From contig NADL03000608.1 in the NCBI GenBank assembly GCA_002205965.3, forward strand, positions 310,001-374,000: a DNA stretch of 64,000 bases. The letters run 5' to 3'. The stretch is from Kappaphycus alvarezii (lineage: Eukaryota; Rhodophyta; Florideophyceae; Gigartinales; Solieriaceae). How positions within the stretch are numbered: the first letter of the stretch is position 1; the number at the start of each line of letters is the position of its first letter. The translations under genes and the position numbers were made by a program. The notes beneath the pieces are model-generated. The model did no database searches and was not told the DNA's origin. It saw only the letters and a list, made by a program, of their open reading frames with translations. Shown piece by piece: positions 10,441 through 20,715 of the stretch.

Positions 10441-13400
10441 TTTATCGATGCTACAGACTGAACTATCCATGTAAGTGAGGATTTCTGCGGCTTTTGAGTC
10501 TAATTCTTTTCCCCTTTATTCAAGCTTATTATCAAGAGTGAATTTGTTGGCATTATCATGAGATTTTTCAGATTCCCTTATTTTCATCTCCTTTTCCACA
10601 ATATAATCAAAATCTATTTACAATACAGACCGTAACAGGCTTTTTGAGGGGCAAGAAGGAAACAATTCGTGAACAGAATTAGTTTTGTCCCAAGATTGTA
10701 GGTTAAGTACTGATGAGTTTTTTCAGAAGTAGTTAAGTAAATGGGTGATGGAGGAGGAAAAAATTGGAAAATGTACCGAGGTAAATAAATATGCTCCTAT
10801 TCGAAGAAAAAAATTTGTTTTTGAATGTATCATCTATCTTTATTGGGCCTAAAAACCTTTAAAAAGTTATTCCTTAATTATCAAGATCGAGCAGACAAAT
10901 AAAAAATTGCAATGAATAGATACTCGCGACCAAATGATAAAAATACATTCAGAGAATTGCGCAATCAAATTAAATCAAATTATCATTTACGCAAGCCAGA
11001 TGCTTGCTTAAATATTTATATATAGCTTTATTGATTTACCAGAAATGATATTATGCATGAATGAGTATAAACGACCATCTCAAATGTTATTCATCCAAAA
11101 AAGTCCGATGATTACATCTTGCAGCGCTTCATTCCGTATTAGGATCGTATCAATTGCTACCATTATCTTTGTTTTCAATAATCAAAAGGTTCAATTATTT
11201 TACTTCGGATTATGATTGGAAGTGCAATAATAATTTTGGAAAAAATTTCAAATTATATAAAGCAATATGTAGTTTCTGTTGTATAATTGGACTTAAATTA
11301 TTTTTAATGAAAATTCGACTGATGCGTTGTTCCGAGGAAAAAATTGACCTGATATAATTTCAGAAAATTTCATGGAAGCCCCGATAACAACTGAACAGCC
11401 GCCGGCATATGGGCAACTAGAAATTTAAGGATATACTAGCTTTTCTTAAAATATGTAAAGGATAGTTCATGCACCAAGATTAAGATCAACGGCAAAAGTA
11501 CAATTGGTTCATTTCGAACAGAAAGAAAATTTTTTCGACTGTGCATACAGAGTAATCCAACGAAGAGAAGCTAGAAGGCAAAATTTATTTCATTTACCTA
11601 CCCAGGAATAATGTTCGCTCACTTCTATCCCTCCTTCCGCAAATCATACGAGGAAGGAACGTGCCAAAATGTTCTGCTTTTTGCCATATTATTTTAGACA
11701 TTCGTATCTAATTTATCGTCTATGGTCAATTTTATAGGGTCGCACATCGGAGTGAAAAGAAAAAAATTGCTTCCATTTCTTTGTCATATATTGCCGCCGT
11801 AGATTACTGAAATAAAGAGGAGCGGATTTTAGGGAATAATTTCGCTTATTTTCCTCCTTTTTTGTATATTATTTTCGAAATTTATGTACCAACCAAATTA
11901 TATATCAAATTCGGTTTATTGAAGAGTATATAAGCATTACCTGTAACTAATTACGTTATTTGATATCCGAAACATCTCATTAGATAGAGGAACTTTTTTC
12001 GTCGGTTATAGTTCTTGTATTTTCCCGTATTCAGAGTTACGTTCGCTCATTTAATTATAAGTAGTTGATGTTGGATGCGTCAAAAATTTCTTAGTGCACT
12101 TCCTATCTCGAAATATCGCGTTATTAGAAATCTCATGAATATGTGTAAATTTCTCTGCGAGATTCTGCAGCGAGTTATTTTTGTGTGTTTTACGTTCAAA
12201 TTACGCCTATAAGAAAATAGGTCAGAGACCACGTCTAAATTTATGTTGCAAGCTTGATTCCAAAAGGTATAGTATGAAGATTCTGCTCACTTTGGCTAAA
12301 AATAAAACTGAGGCACAAAAAGCACATTTTGAATGAGAGAATCTACAGAAAGAACTAAATCCGTCTTATATACCGACCTGCTCGTTCTCCGGAACTTAAA
12401 TGAAATGGAGAAGATCTTGGACTTGCTAGTACGAACAGTTTGTGCAAACGTAGATAGTTTGGATCAATAGCAGGAATCATTCACTGCGTGAAAAGGGTTT
12501 GAAATGAAATCGATAATTCTTTGCTTGAATCCTTGCTTGTATAAATTGTAGAGAGAATTATTGAGGTACTATGAAGCTTTGAAGGGACTACGCATGACTA
12601 ATAATGAAATGAAAAGAATTAGAGTCAGAGGTTTAAAAAGCCTTGTTGGACTGAGTTTTGTAGAGGTGATACATAGTTACATCCGCCCCTAAATATAGCT
12701 TCTTACCAAGAGTAATGCACAGAGCTGAAAAAGAAAAAAAATATCTTAGCCCTACCTTTTAAATGTACGCTGATTCATATCTGTTAACATATTTAATGCA
12801 GGGAACTTAAATTGTGTGTGGCTGCCTTATATTTTTGAGCTTCAATGTAGGCTGTTTGGTCCAAAAGGAAGATAAAAAACTTATCTGAGTTACTTTTTAC
12901 CAAAAAATCTTGTAGCAACAATATCTGGAACTCTTCATATAATTTAGTCCCCTTCTCGCTCTACTTTATAGTCCCCGGTATTCTTTTTCTACAAAAAAGA
13001 AGCAAGAAACTGGTAACGTCTAAAGTAATCATTATGATCTTCCAAAGTCCCCTCTAGGTACTCAAATAATCAATCCTGATTTTTTGGTTAAATATATGTG
13101 CAGGCCGATATCTAGTAAAGAACGAGTACGTTCATTATCCCGCAGTATCTTCATAGGTATTTATTCCACTGCCGACAAATGGCAGTCCTGTACCATACGA
13201 ATAGAAATCTACGGACACCCAGAAACAAGTTCCCTCGTCAGTGCAATAGTCCATTTCTTTTTCACGCATTTGTTTTCCTATGAAACACTTGATTTTCGAT
13301 TTGAACAAGGAATTCACTCAGGGATGCATGGAGCATATATTTCTAGTTTCATTCGCGAAAAGACCCATTGTTTTAGTATCAACTGCTGGGAGGTGATTTT
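10441..13400. other. AT-rich block without genes
   Basis: Base composition shifts to markedly AT-rich, with many A/T homopolymer runs, compared with the GC-richer flanks. Frames are short. The longest, 13084-13548 (+, 154 codons, hydrophobic, reading into the hairpin repeat), is probably chance. I recognised no plastid or mitochondrial gene fragment. Confidence 0.4.
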
Positions 13401-13495
13401 TGTGGGTTTTAGGGTATACATGTTTACTGTATTTTTCTATCTCGCGACAGCTAGATTTTATTTGATTTCTATGTTTTTGTTCAATGGTTTTTACT
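13400..13495 (+). repeat. Dispersed repeat, copy A (upstream part)
   Basis: The tract around TACTGTATTTTTCTATCTCG and ATTTTATTTGATTT resembles 27384-27478 with small differences. In both places it ends in a strong hairpin, so the two loci look like copies of one dispersed sequence. Confidence 0.55.
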
Positions 13496-13542
13496 ACCTG
13501 ACACACGGGTGCTCTTGCCCACGGAGCACCCGTTTGTCAGGT
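13496..13542. repeat. 19-bp-stem hairpin
   Basis: The arms ACCTGACACACGGGTGCTC and GAGCACCCGTTTGTCAGGT pair at 18 of 19 positions around a 9-nt loop. It sits at the junction between the repeat to its left and the repeat block to its right, so it could be the end structure of a non-autonomous mobile element, or a stem-loop RNA. Confidence 0.75.
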
Positions 13543-13660
13543 ATGTAGCCTGGTACACTAGGATTCCATGGCAGTAGAAATAAGGGACAGGAACCTCTCA
13601 AAAAAGGGACCTTCCTCCTTAATATGACCCCCCAAAACCCTATTACCAAATGGAACTCTT
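13535..13660 (+). repeat. Dispersed repeat family B, copy 1
   Basis: TGTCAGGTATGTAGCCTGG and the following 110 bases resemble 32474-32590 (TGTCAGATATATAGCCTGC...), with conserved blocks TATAGCCTG, TACAC-AGGAT and a CCTCC/CTCC-rich tail. The similarity fades after about 13660. The family is unknown. Confidence 0.55.
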
Positions 13661-13744
13661 GCGCAGGGCCGATTCTTCTGGTGCCAGCGCGGTCGTGTTA
13701 GATGACACGAGCGACGTGGGAAAATTTTTCTATTTCTTCTAAAA

Positions 13745-16700
13745 TGTTGCGATGGCGTCCAAGTCTGACGAGGAGAAAGCGTTTACTCTCTTAGCACACC
13801 TGATGAAGTTGCGTTAGGCTCCCACTACTATACGTCTAAGTTCAACGGTGAGCTCTTTCGTGCAGCGAAAAACTACCCGACTTCAAAAGAAGTTCTCGAA
13901 CAGCTAGTGAAGCACGAAAATCCAGAAGACGTCATCCGCTAAGCTCTAGAAATTGGGCTTGGAGTAGAAGACTTTACAACTTCCTTGAAGGAAATAGAGC
14001 ATCTTTATGAGTATTGATGGTTAGAAAACATCGCTAGGTTCGGACTTCTTCGCACCGCTGCCTGTTGACACATGGAGCCGCAGCAATTCTTGGCATTCCG
14101 TGAACCTAAAGATTATTCGAGAATCGTCAATTCGTTTAAATATTTTCCTTAGAATCGAATTGAATCTGCCGGTCCTTCGAATTGCTTTGCTGAATTTTCC
14201 GCCGGCAAAGTTGCTGGTTCTTCCGGATTCGCGGTCAAGAAATATCGAAGATAACGTGTACGCTCTTCCTGAAGATCTCTCGATGCTGACGCTGTTTCTG
14301 AAGAACACTAAAGTAGATAGCGGGGCTAGACAATCATCAGCTCCGAAGAAAAAAATCGGGTTCGCCAACGATTTTATTGCAACGAGCTTGACCATAACGC
14401 CACGAATTCCGAGAAAAAACCGCCCATAATACTCGTTGTCCCCTTCGTGAAAAATGTGTCACTCAGAGGCTACGAGATGGTCTTTTGCTGGAAGAAAGGC
14501 TTTTGGTTTGTAAAAGTCGCCGAAAAGAAGAAGACGGGGAAAAGCAGCTGAAAAAAATTCATCCTAGAAGATCCGTCAGATACAGATTTGTCCCAGCAAG
14601 AAATCGTCAATTTCGTCAGGAGAAACGCCGAGGGAGAAGCACTGCCGAAACGGCTTTGTCAGGATGACCATGGAGGCACCCCATTTCACGCCTTGTGACT
14701 TTACCCCAAGCTCGCGCCGTACAGCCAAGTCCAGCGCTTTCGTCTGAAGACTTCGCTTTATCAAAAGGCTAGGAAACCGAACTCATGAAGAATATCTCTA
14801 ATAAGCTGCAGGAGTACATAGAGAAGTAGTAAGTTGTTTCCGAGCTTGCAACCGCTAATTGTGGTTTAAGATTTAGCCTGATTCTTCGCGGAGTTGCTGG
14901 AGGAGCTACTAATTTTATGCGTCGTTTCCTTGGAATGCAGCGATTCCCCGCGTCGCAGTGGTGTCGAACTCCGGTTCTCGTTTACTGCGACTGGCTCTGC
15001 TTAAGTTGTACGTATCACTGGGCGCTACTGAATTCGGAGCAGTACAAAATTGCCTCGCAGTTGCATCTTTCGCGGAACTAACGTCGGAGAGAATTACCGT
15101 CGCAAATGGTGACAGCTCTTCATTTGTTGAATCGATGCTCAAGGTTCCGAAGACATTTGGAGACCAAGCGTCAAATTAGACTTCTTTTTTGTCGAGAAGT
15201 TTCCATAAGTGTCCTTTCTACAGCATACTTATCGTATTACAGTAAGCTGAAAGTTTTGCTTCTTACAATGTTAAGTGACACCCGTTTGGATTCACTACAG
15301 CTCATGCGGTTTTTTCAGGCTTAACTTACTCAAAGCTTACTATCTGAAAGTGGGCACTTGGGACAGAGCTCTGCGTCGAGAACTAGGGAAAAGTGTTTAG
15401 TAATTTTTTTCAATCATATTTTTATCAATAAAGCCCACTCGCATCTGCGTTTTGTCCTCATTCCGTAATAAGTTCCATATGAGAACTTGACTACACGTCG
15501 CATAAGCAACGTCAACATATGGTTCATTTTTTCGTGTAATATTTAGAGGCGAAGCCCTCCACTTCTACCATTCAGATTAAGCAATGTTTCAAACATTTCT
15601 GCAGAGATGCAGCAGTTCTGCGGGCATGCGCAGTATTGAGAATAAAGTCCCTCATTATCGAGAAATCATATCCGAAAGTGAGGACGACGGAATCGCTTTA
15701 CAAAACCTTGCTGGACGAATTGAAACTCCAGTTTCAGTGCACCTCGATGGCAGAACTCGCAATTGCAACAAAAGAGTAGCATTGTGCAAAGCTGTTGGAT
15801 CAATGAACTGGGCAGAAGCCCGATTACTGCAACAGTTAACCGAAATATTTAATACAAGAAGTTCCATTATGAGTTTACTCTCGCTGAACGAAAAAAATTC
15901 AGAAAAAAGGTTCATTTAAGAGCAGCTTTCTTCTCTCAAAAGCACAGTAATATTTCTGGCTCATCATTCCAAAGCACCTCACGTGCGAGTTTCTCAAAGC
16001 TTGGATTCCTACCCGGACGCAGTTAACTGAAATTTACAACATTGTCTCGATATAAAGACGAAATTTTCGATATTTTATCCGTATAATGCCCTGGTCTCGA
16101 AGAAAGCCAACTCGACCGATTAAATTGCCCACGCTCGTAACCTCCGCAGGAAACCCTGTACAGAATGTCTTCTACATCTTCCCTGAAGACTCGGGAACTA
16201 GTTATCTTGATTGTGTCAGAGCTACCTGTTTCTTTGGAGTTAACGAGCTGATTTATTTTTGCTGATTTCGGCGCGAATGTACAAAAAATGGAAGAAGTCG
16301 TTGGTCTTCAGGAATCTTTTTGCCCATCGATCCGCCGATGTTTAGGGAAAAGAGTGACGGACGCTTCCTCTCGGCTTTTGACATCAGCTCGAGTCGTGAC
16401 GCTTTCCCCTTTGTCGACTTTGCAGCAGTCTGTTTTCTTTTCGCATCCTAATACTCCATGGAGGGATTTTCAGAGGAGAATCAAAAGCCGTTTTCCACTC
16501 GCCCGTGCTGACCAAGATGAGCCTTGTCCAGAAGGCTTTATGTAATCAGTATAAACCTGTTTTCTGGACGAAGATGGCAAAAAGGTGGAGGAAGAGTAGT
16601 GCAAGTACCGCGAGCAAAGGAACGGAACCGGCGAGAAAGAACGCGCGACAAGTGGCGCAAGCGTGGAAACTAGCGTCAGATACGCGCGCAATTGCCCGAA

Positions 16701-16790
16701 AGCGAAGAGAGATATGCGGCGGCTTTGATATGGTACCGCGGTGCGGAGATCAGGGGTACGTGGGTAACCAGGGGGCCCCGGGGTGCTTCT
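13745..16790 (+). pseudogene. Decayed coding-like tract of unknown family
   Basis: Plus-strand segments have protein-like composition but no long open frame, for example MASKSDEEKAFTLLAHLM at about 13752, a Phe/Lys/Ser-rich part at 14070-14700, a 111-codon frame at 15584-15919 and a basic Lys/Arg-rich stretch at 16505-16840. I recognised no domain. The tract lies between a dispersed repeat and a pogo-like element, so it may be a dead mobile element or an old host pseudogene. Confidence 0.3.
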
Positions 16791-16795
16791 ATTTT

Positions 16796-16833
16796 GCACT
16801 ATGTTATCCGTTCGGCCGGTATATTGAGACAAG
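16796..16833 (+). repeat. Left terminal inverted repeat of pogo-like element 2
   Basis: GCACTATGTTATCCG followed by TTCGGCCGGTATATTGAGAC; pairs with 19021-19060. Confidence 0.72.
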
Positions 16834-17059
16834 AAAATAAATTTGAGACATGATTTTTCGATAAAAATAGCCTACTTTCGAGCCATTATCAAACTTCTGG
16901 ATGGAGACCCGAAGCTGCTAATTTATCCCATTAACGAACGGGACATCAGTCTACTGCCAAATGAGAGGGAAAACGGGGGGTAGTAAAATCCAATATAGTT
17001 TGTAAAGATGGAAATGAAAGAGTTTAACGCAAACAACTGGGCTCTCACCACTGGTTATC

Positions 17060-18170
17060 ATGGCTGAAGCAAATCTGGATGTAGACCTATATAGTCTCAA
17101 GACATATGAACGTCTTCAGGTAGCAATTTTCCATTGAATCAAAACGCGGAAGATTCATACGCAAACTTGCAACCAAGTATTCCATTGAAAAGTGCAAACT
17201 TCATCGCGCTATTATTCAGCGGACAGCTGCTGGAAGAAGTGAACCTGAATGTGCAGATGAAATAAATTTGATAATAAGGAGCGAGGAGACCAACAGTGGT
17301 TGCGGAAAGCGGAAGAGACTATTCTGTGAAGTAGTCAAGCATTATTTTAACACATGTGTGCCCTTTATCGACCAAGATCTGACTGAAATTGTCTCGTCTG
17401 TGGTGCAAGACCTACCGCCGTGCAGAAGGTTGTATTTAAAATTTCGTGATAGGAAGCCCTGTAAAAATTGGATATCTGAGTTCAAATTCCGGCATCATAC
17501 GTTTAAAATCAAGGTAATGAGGGCATTCGAAGAAAAAGAATCAAGGCAGTTAGTAAAGGAATTGCTGGACTGCATTTTGCTCTGGTTAAGGCCGCAATGC
17601 ATCGTTTCGGGATCACAGACCCCAGATATGTATTCAATATTGATGAAACAGGGTTCCGTTTTCGTGGTATGACTGGTAAGAGTACCGAACAGCAATTGGC
17701 CATCGTGATAAGAAATTAGTCACGAAACTCGTCAGCACAAGAGGGAACCTTGACCGAGTTAAAATGATGTTTGTGTGTAACACTGCCGGTAAATCATACA
17801 AGCTAGTCGTGTTGTTTCCTGGGAAGAATCATCACATCACACGAGTTCCTGGCAATGTGCAGACTTTATTAAACTTCCTTCCTGAGTGCTATTTCTACCA
17901 ACATCATCCAGCTGGGCTAGACCCGCATTTTTTCTTGATTGAGCCAAGCAGTTTATTGAGAACACATCTGCCTTGAGAGAGAACAGTAAGAACTTGCTGC
18001 TCGTCATGGACGGATATTCATGTCATGTTTAATTTGACGTCCATAGTCTATTACGAAAGCATGGAATTATTGTATTGGACTACTGGCTCATAAATCTTAT
18101 GTGCTGCAGCCGTTGGATGTTTCACTTTATTCCTCTTTCAAGGCGCATCTGTGTCAGTAATTTCTCAGAA
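17060..18170 (+). pseudogene. Pogo/Jerky-like DDE_1 transposase pseudogene
   Basis: Conserved blocks occur in order but in different frames. They are an N-terminal region with YERLQVAIFH (about 17106), then PRYVFNIDETGFRFRG at about 17620-17665 with the first catalytic Asp intact (17642-17644), then VKMMFVCNTAGKSYKLVVLF (about 17758). Next come LLVMDGYSCH (about 18000) with the second Asp intact, and AHKSYVLQPLDVSLYSSFK at about 18088-18145, the family's PAHTSHxLQPLDV signature. A TAG ends the first catalytic block near 17716, and several frame changes separate the others. The catalytic Asps are better kept than in the 985-2040 copy, so this one may be younger. Confidence 0.78.
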
Positions 18171-19020
18171 TGTCCATAACTAAGAAAAGCTAGATGCACT
18201 TGATGTGTCAGCGTTGACGTCGGTTGCATAAAGTTCATGCGCTAATTAATCTAATATCCGGAGCGGCTTTTCTCGAACTGGAATTTGGGATTATGAGAAC
18301 GCATGTGGTTTTGTTGAGCTTTAAAGAAACTTTCGTTTTACTGTGATGATTGGGTCCCGGAATTGATTTTATCGGTACTACAAGCAGTTGAGGTGGACGA
18401 TGAGGGCAATATTCATGTAGCAACAAAGTACTGGCAGCATCTCACATTTTTCGCTGTGTTTTATGCTGTTCAAGAGAGGGAGAAAAGATGGACCCTTGGT
18501 GATGCCCAACGTTCCGAAAGAGAGCAGAAAAACAGCGTCGCATCAACTATCCGGAATCTACTACAGAGAAGCATTGGTTAATTGTGTTGAGCTCACCTCG
18601 CGAAATCGTACGGCAGCGCCCCAGTGAGACGCTTTTGCAAAGTAGACTGGCAATGAAGTTTATAATTAGGTTTTATAGTAAGTTCTAGCGTCCATGGCAG
18701 CGTTACTTTTAAATCATTACGTTCAGTGTTTTTATTTGGATATCTTAATAAGTTTCTTTGCCGAAATTTTTACACCAGGGTTATGAGATCCCAATACTCC
18801 TCGTGGAGTGATAAACGGTCTCAAATAAAAATTTTAGAACAAATTGTACTATTTTTGACGGTTACTTTGATGCCTACTGAAATCCAAGATTGAGGAGCTT
18901 CTGGTTTTAAGCAATTTAGCCTAGTAGAAAATAGAACTGCGCTTCTATTTATTGTTTTTTTTTGTGAAAATGAGTTTTTTTCCCCTATTTTTCCAACTAA
19001 AATTCACATTTTAAGGCAGT

Positions 19021-19060
19021 TTTGTCGCAATATACCGGCCGAAACGGTTACCTTTTGTGC
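19021..19060 (-). repeat. Right terminal inverted repeat of pogo-like element 2
   Basis: TTTGTCGCAATATACCGGCC followed by GAAACGGTTACC is the imperfect reverse complement of the left end at 16796-16833. Confidence 0.72.
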
Positions 19061-19092
19061 TGTAGCAACGCAACAGTATGAAGAAAGGGCTT

Positions 19093-19549
19093 TTAGTCAT
19101 GCCCTAGTTGATTTATTCGATTCGACTCAACTCAGATGCAGTACAGCAAGTTAGTTGTCAAATACTGTGTGTGAGTGACATGGCCACACAAACTATACAC
19201 AGTCAAATAGATTAATGATGAAATTTCCCTTTTAGGCTCCCCTTATATTTAGCGCTTCCTCTATTACGTTCATCCTTTTGGGGGCGAAGTCTACTTCTTA
19301 TAGCAGTATCCCTTGTCTCCATACTTGGCTAGGTAGCAGAACGTTAGAATCTACACTGTCCCACGGGCCTTCGGTCTCCTACAGACCTCGCCCTGCTACC
19401 TTTAGTCAATTTATTTTTGCCGTTACTATTCTACTAAGAGTAAAATAAATGACGGGGTTCAGCCGAGTAGCGGCCTGAACGAGTCATCGGTTTCTCAAAA
19501 TTCTATCCAACTGTTCAACTCAAAGAAAAATTGGTCTTTCATCCCGATA
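19093..19549 (+). repeat. 5' LTR of copia-1
   Basis: Aligns over its length with 26921-27347, sharing TTGTCAAATACTGTGTGTG and CCCTTGTCTCCATACTTGGC. It is about 30 bp longer than the 3' copy owing to an internal length difference. The left boundary is approximate; the right boundary is set by the shared CCCGAYA end. Confidence 0.75.
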
Positions 19550-19567
19550 TTCGCGAATTCAATGGCC
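19550..19567 (+). other. Likely primer-binding site of copia-1
   Basis: TTCGCGAATT directly follows the LTR and is identical to the 10 bases after the copia-2 LTR (54135-54144), although the rest of the leaders differ. That position and conservation suggest the primer site; the primer RNA is not identified. Confidence 0.5.
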
Positions 19568-19569
19568 AT

Positions 19570-20500
19570 AGGACCATTCCCTTTACCAATACTCCCCGTC
19601 AAACTTCCCCTTCTTCTACCCCTACTGCTCCGTTTTCATCACCATCCTTCTACCCGAGTCCTTCGCCGCCGCCTCGTTCGTCGCCGCTGCCGTTTTCGCC
19701 GCCCGACTCAAGATTGAAAACACTTTGCAGGAAATAGTTTGCTGTCCCTATCTACGTTAGACAGAAGATCAGTAGGTCTGTGTCTAACAGAGATATATCC
19801 CGGCCTACGGCTGACTCTAAAGCTACTATAGCTAACTAGCCGTATATGACAGTGAGGAAAAGGGCTCCTAACGACCCCTTGCTTATCGAGGAAGGAACTA
19901 AGGGCTACCGCGCCCCCTCGCTTCCCAAATAATCCTCATCGGAATACCCGGACGCCTCTGGGGGCTCGTTTGATGGTTCCCCGCTAGTCTAAGCCGAGTC
20001 GGAATTCGCCGGCTGCACTCCCTCGCTACTCTCCGCAACCCATCAAGAAATGATCGATCTGACCAATTCTCCCCGGCCTCTCCTCCTGCAAACCCATCCC
20101 GGCCTGCTACCGTCCTCAATCCCTGAACCCGTCCTCATCCTCAAAGGTCCTCGTCCTGACCCTCGCATCCTCGCCCTCGTCGTGTACACCCCCTCCGCTC
20201 CTACCCTGCTCCCGTCCTCACCATCCGACCCCTTTCTCGTCCCAAATCGTCCTTTTTCTTCCCCAGGATCCTCGTCTTCTTCTTTTACACCCCCTCCGCT
20301 CCCACTCTGCTCCCCAACCCACTCGCTCATCTCCATTTGCCGACACCAACACCTACGCCGCCCCTCAAAGACCATTTTCCCGGGCCTGCCCCAATGTGAG
20401 CCGCACCACCAACACCCTTCGCCGCACCAAAAACCTACGGACCCTTCCAGATTGGGTAAGCGCTACCCTCTATCGCGTCGCAAACTCGCGCGTGCGCAAA
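19570..20500 (+). other. Pro/Ser-rich leader segment of copia-1
   Basis: C-rich sequence encoding runs of Pro, Ser and Thr on the plus strand (19531-19737 and 20050-20505) lies between the primer site and the gag-like region. A leader this long is unusual for a copia element. It could be captured host sequence or an inserted fragment. Confidence 0.4.
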
Positions 20501-20517
20501 AATAATCGCAAGAAATT

Positions 20518-20715
20518 CGATTGTTATGCCTGCAAAATTACGTGTTGTAATTACAAATAATTGCAGTTCCACAAAGACTCTGACCCCCATAAGAGAACAT
20601 TAAAGAGGCTTTCTGAGCGTCGAGGCTTACACTGTACACAGTTTGATAGCCAGTTTCCAAGCCAACACGACCTAACAAACCATGAAAATAGTACACTACA
20701 TCGCCGCCGACTCCG
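20518..20715 (+). other. Paired C2H2 (U1/JAZ-like) zinc-finger remnant inside copia-1
   Basis: Two adjacent finger-like patterns. The first reads CYAC, twelve residues, then H-x5-H, i.e. C-x2-C-x12-H-x5-H, the U1/JAZ spacing. The second reads FPSQHDLTNHENSTLH, with the F-x5-L-x2-H-x5-H half well kept. The segment lies in the leader of a fossil element and is broken; it may come from a host RNA- or DNA-binding protein. Confidence 0.45.

Larger units (their letters stand above)
16796..19060 (+). mobile_element. Second pogo/Jerky-like DNA transposon with clear inverted ends
   Basis: About 2.27 kb. The ends are inverted copies sharing TTCGGCCGGTATATTG on the left (about 16811) and the matching reverse complement CAATATACCGGCCGAA on the right (about 19028). 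Together with the neighbouring GTTATCCG/GGTAACCG and GAGACAA/GCGACAA blocks this gives 35-40 bp terminal repeats. Inside lies a plus-strand DDE_1 transposase relic. The terminal repeats differ from those of the element at 661-2687, so it is a separate family or subfamily. It is dead through multiple frame changes and stops. Confidence 0.75.

Noticed and set aside
13084-13548. A 154-codon membrane-like protein gene
   Set aside because: It lies in the AT-rich block and reads straight into the repeat and hairpin; hydrophobic composition follows from the T-rich bases.
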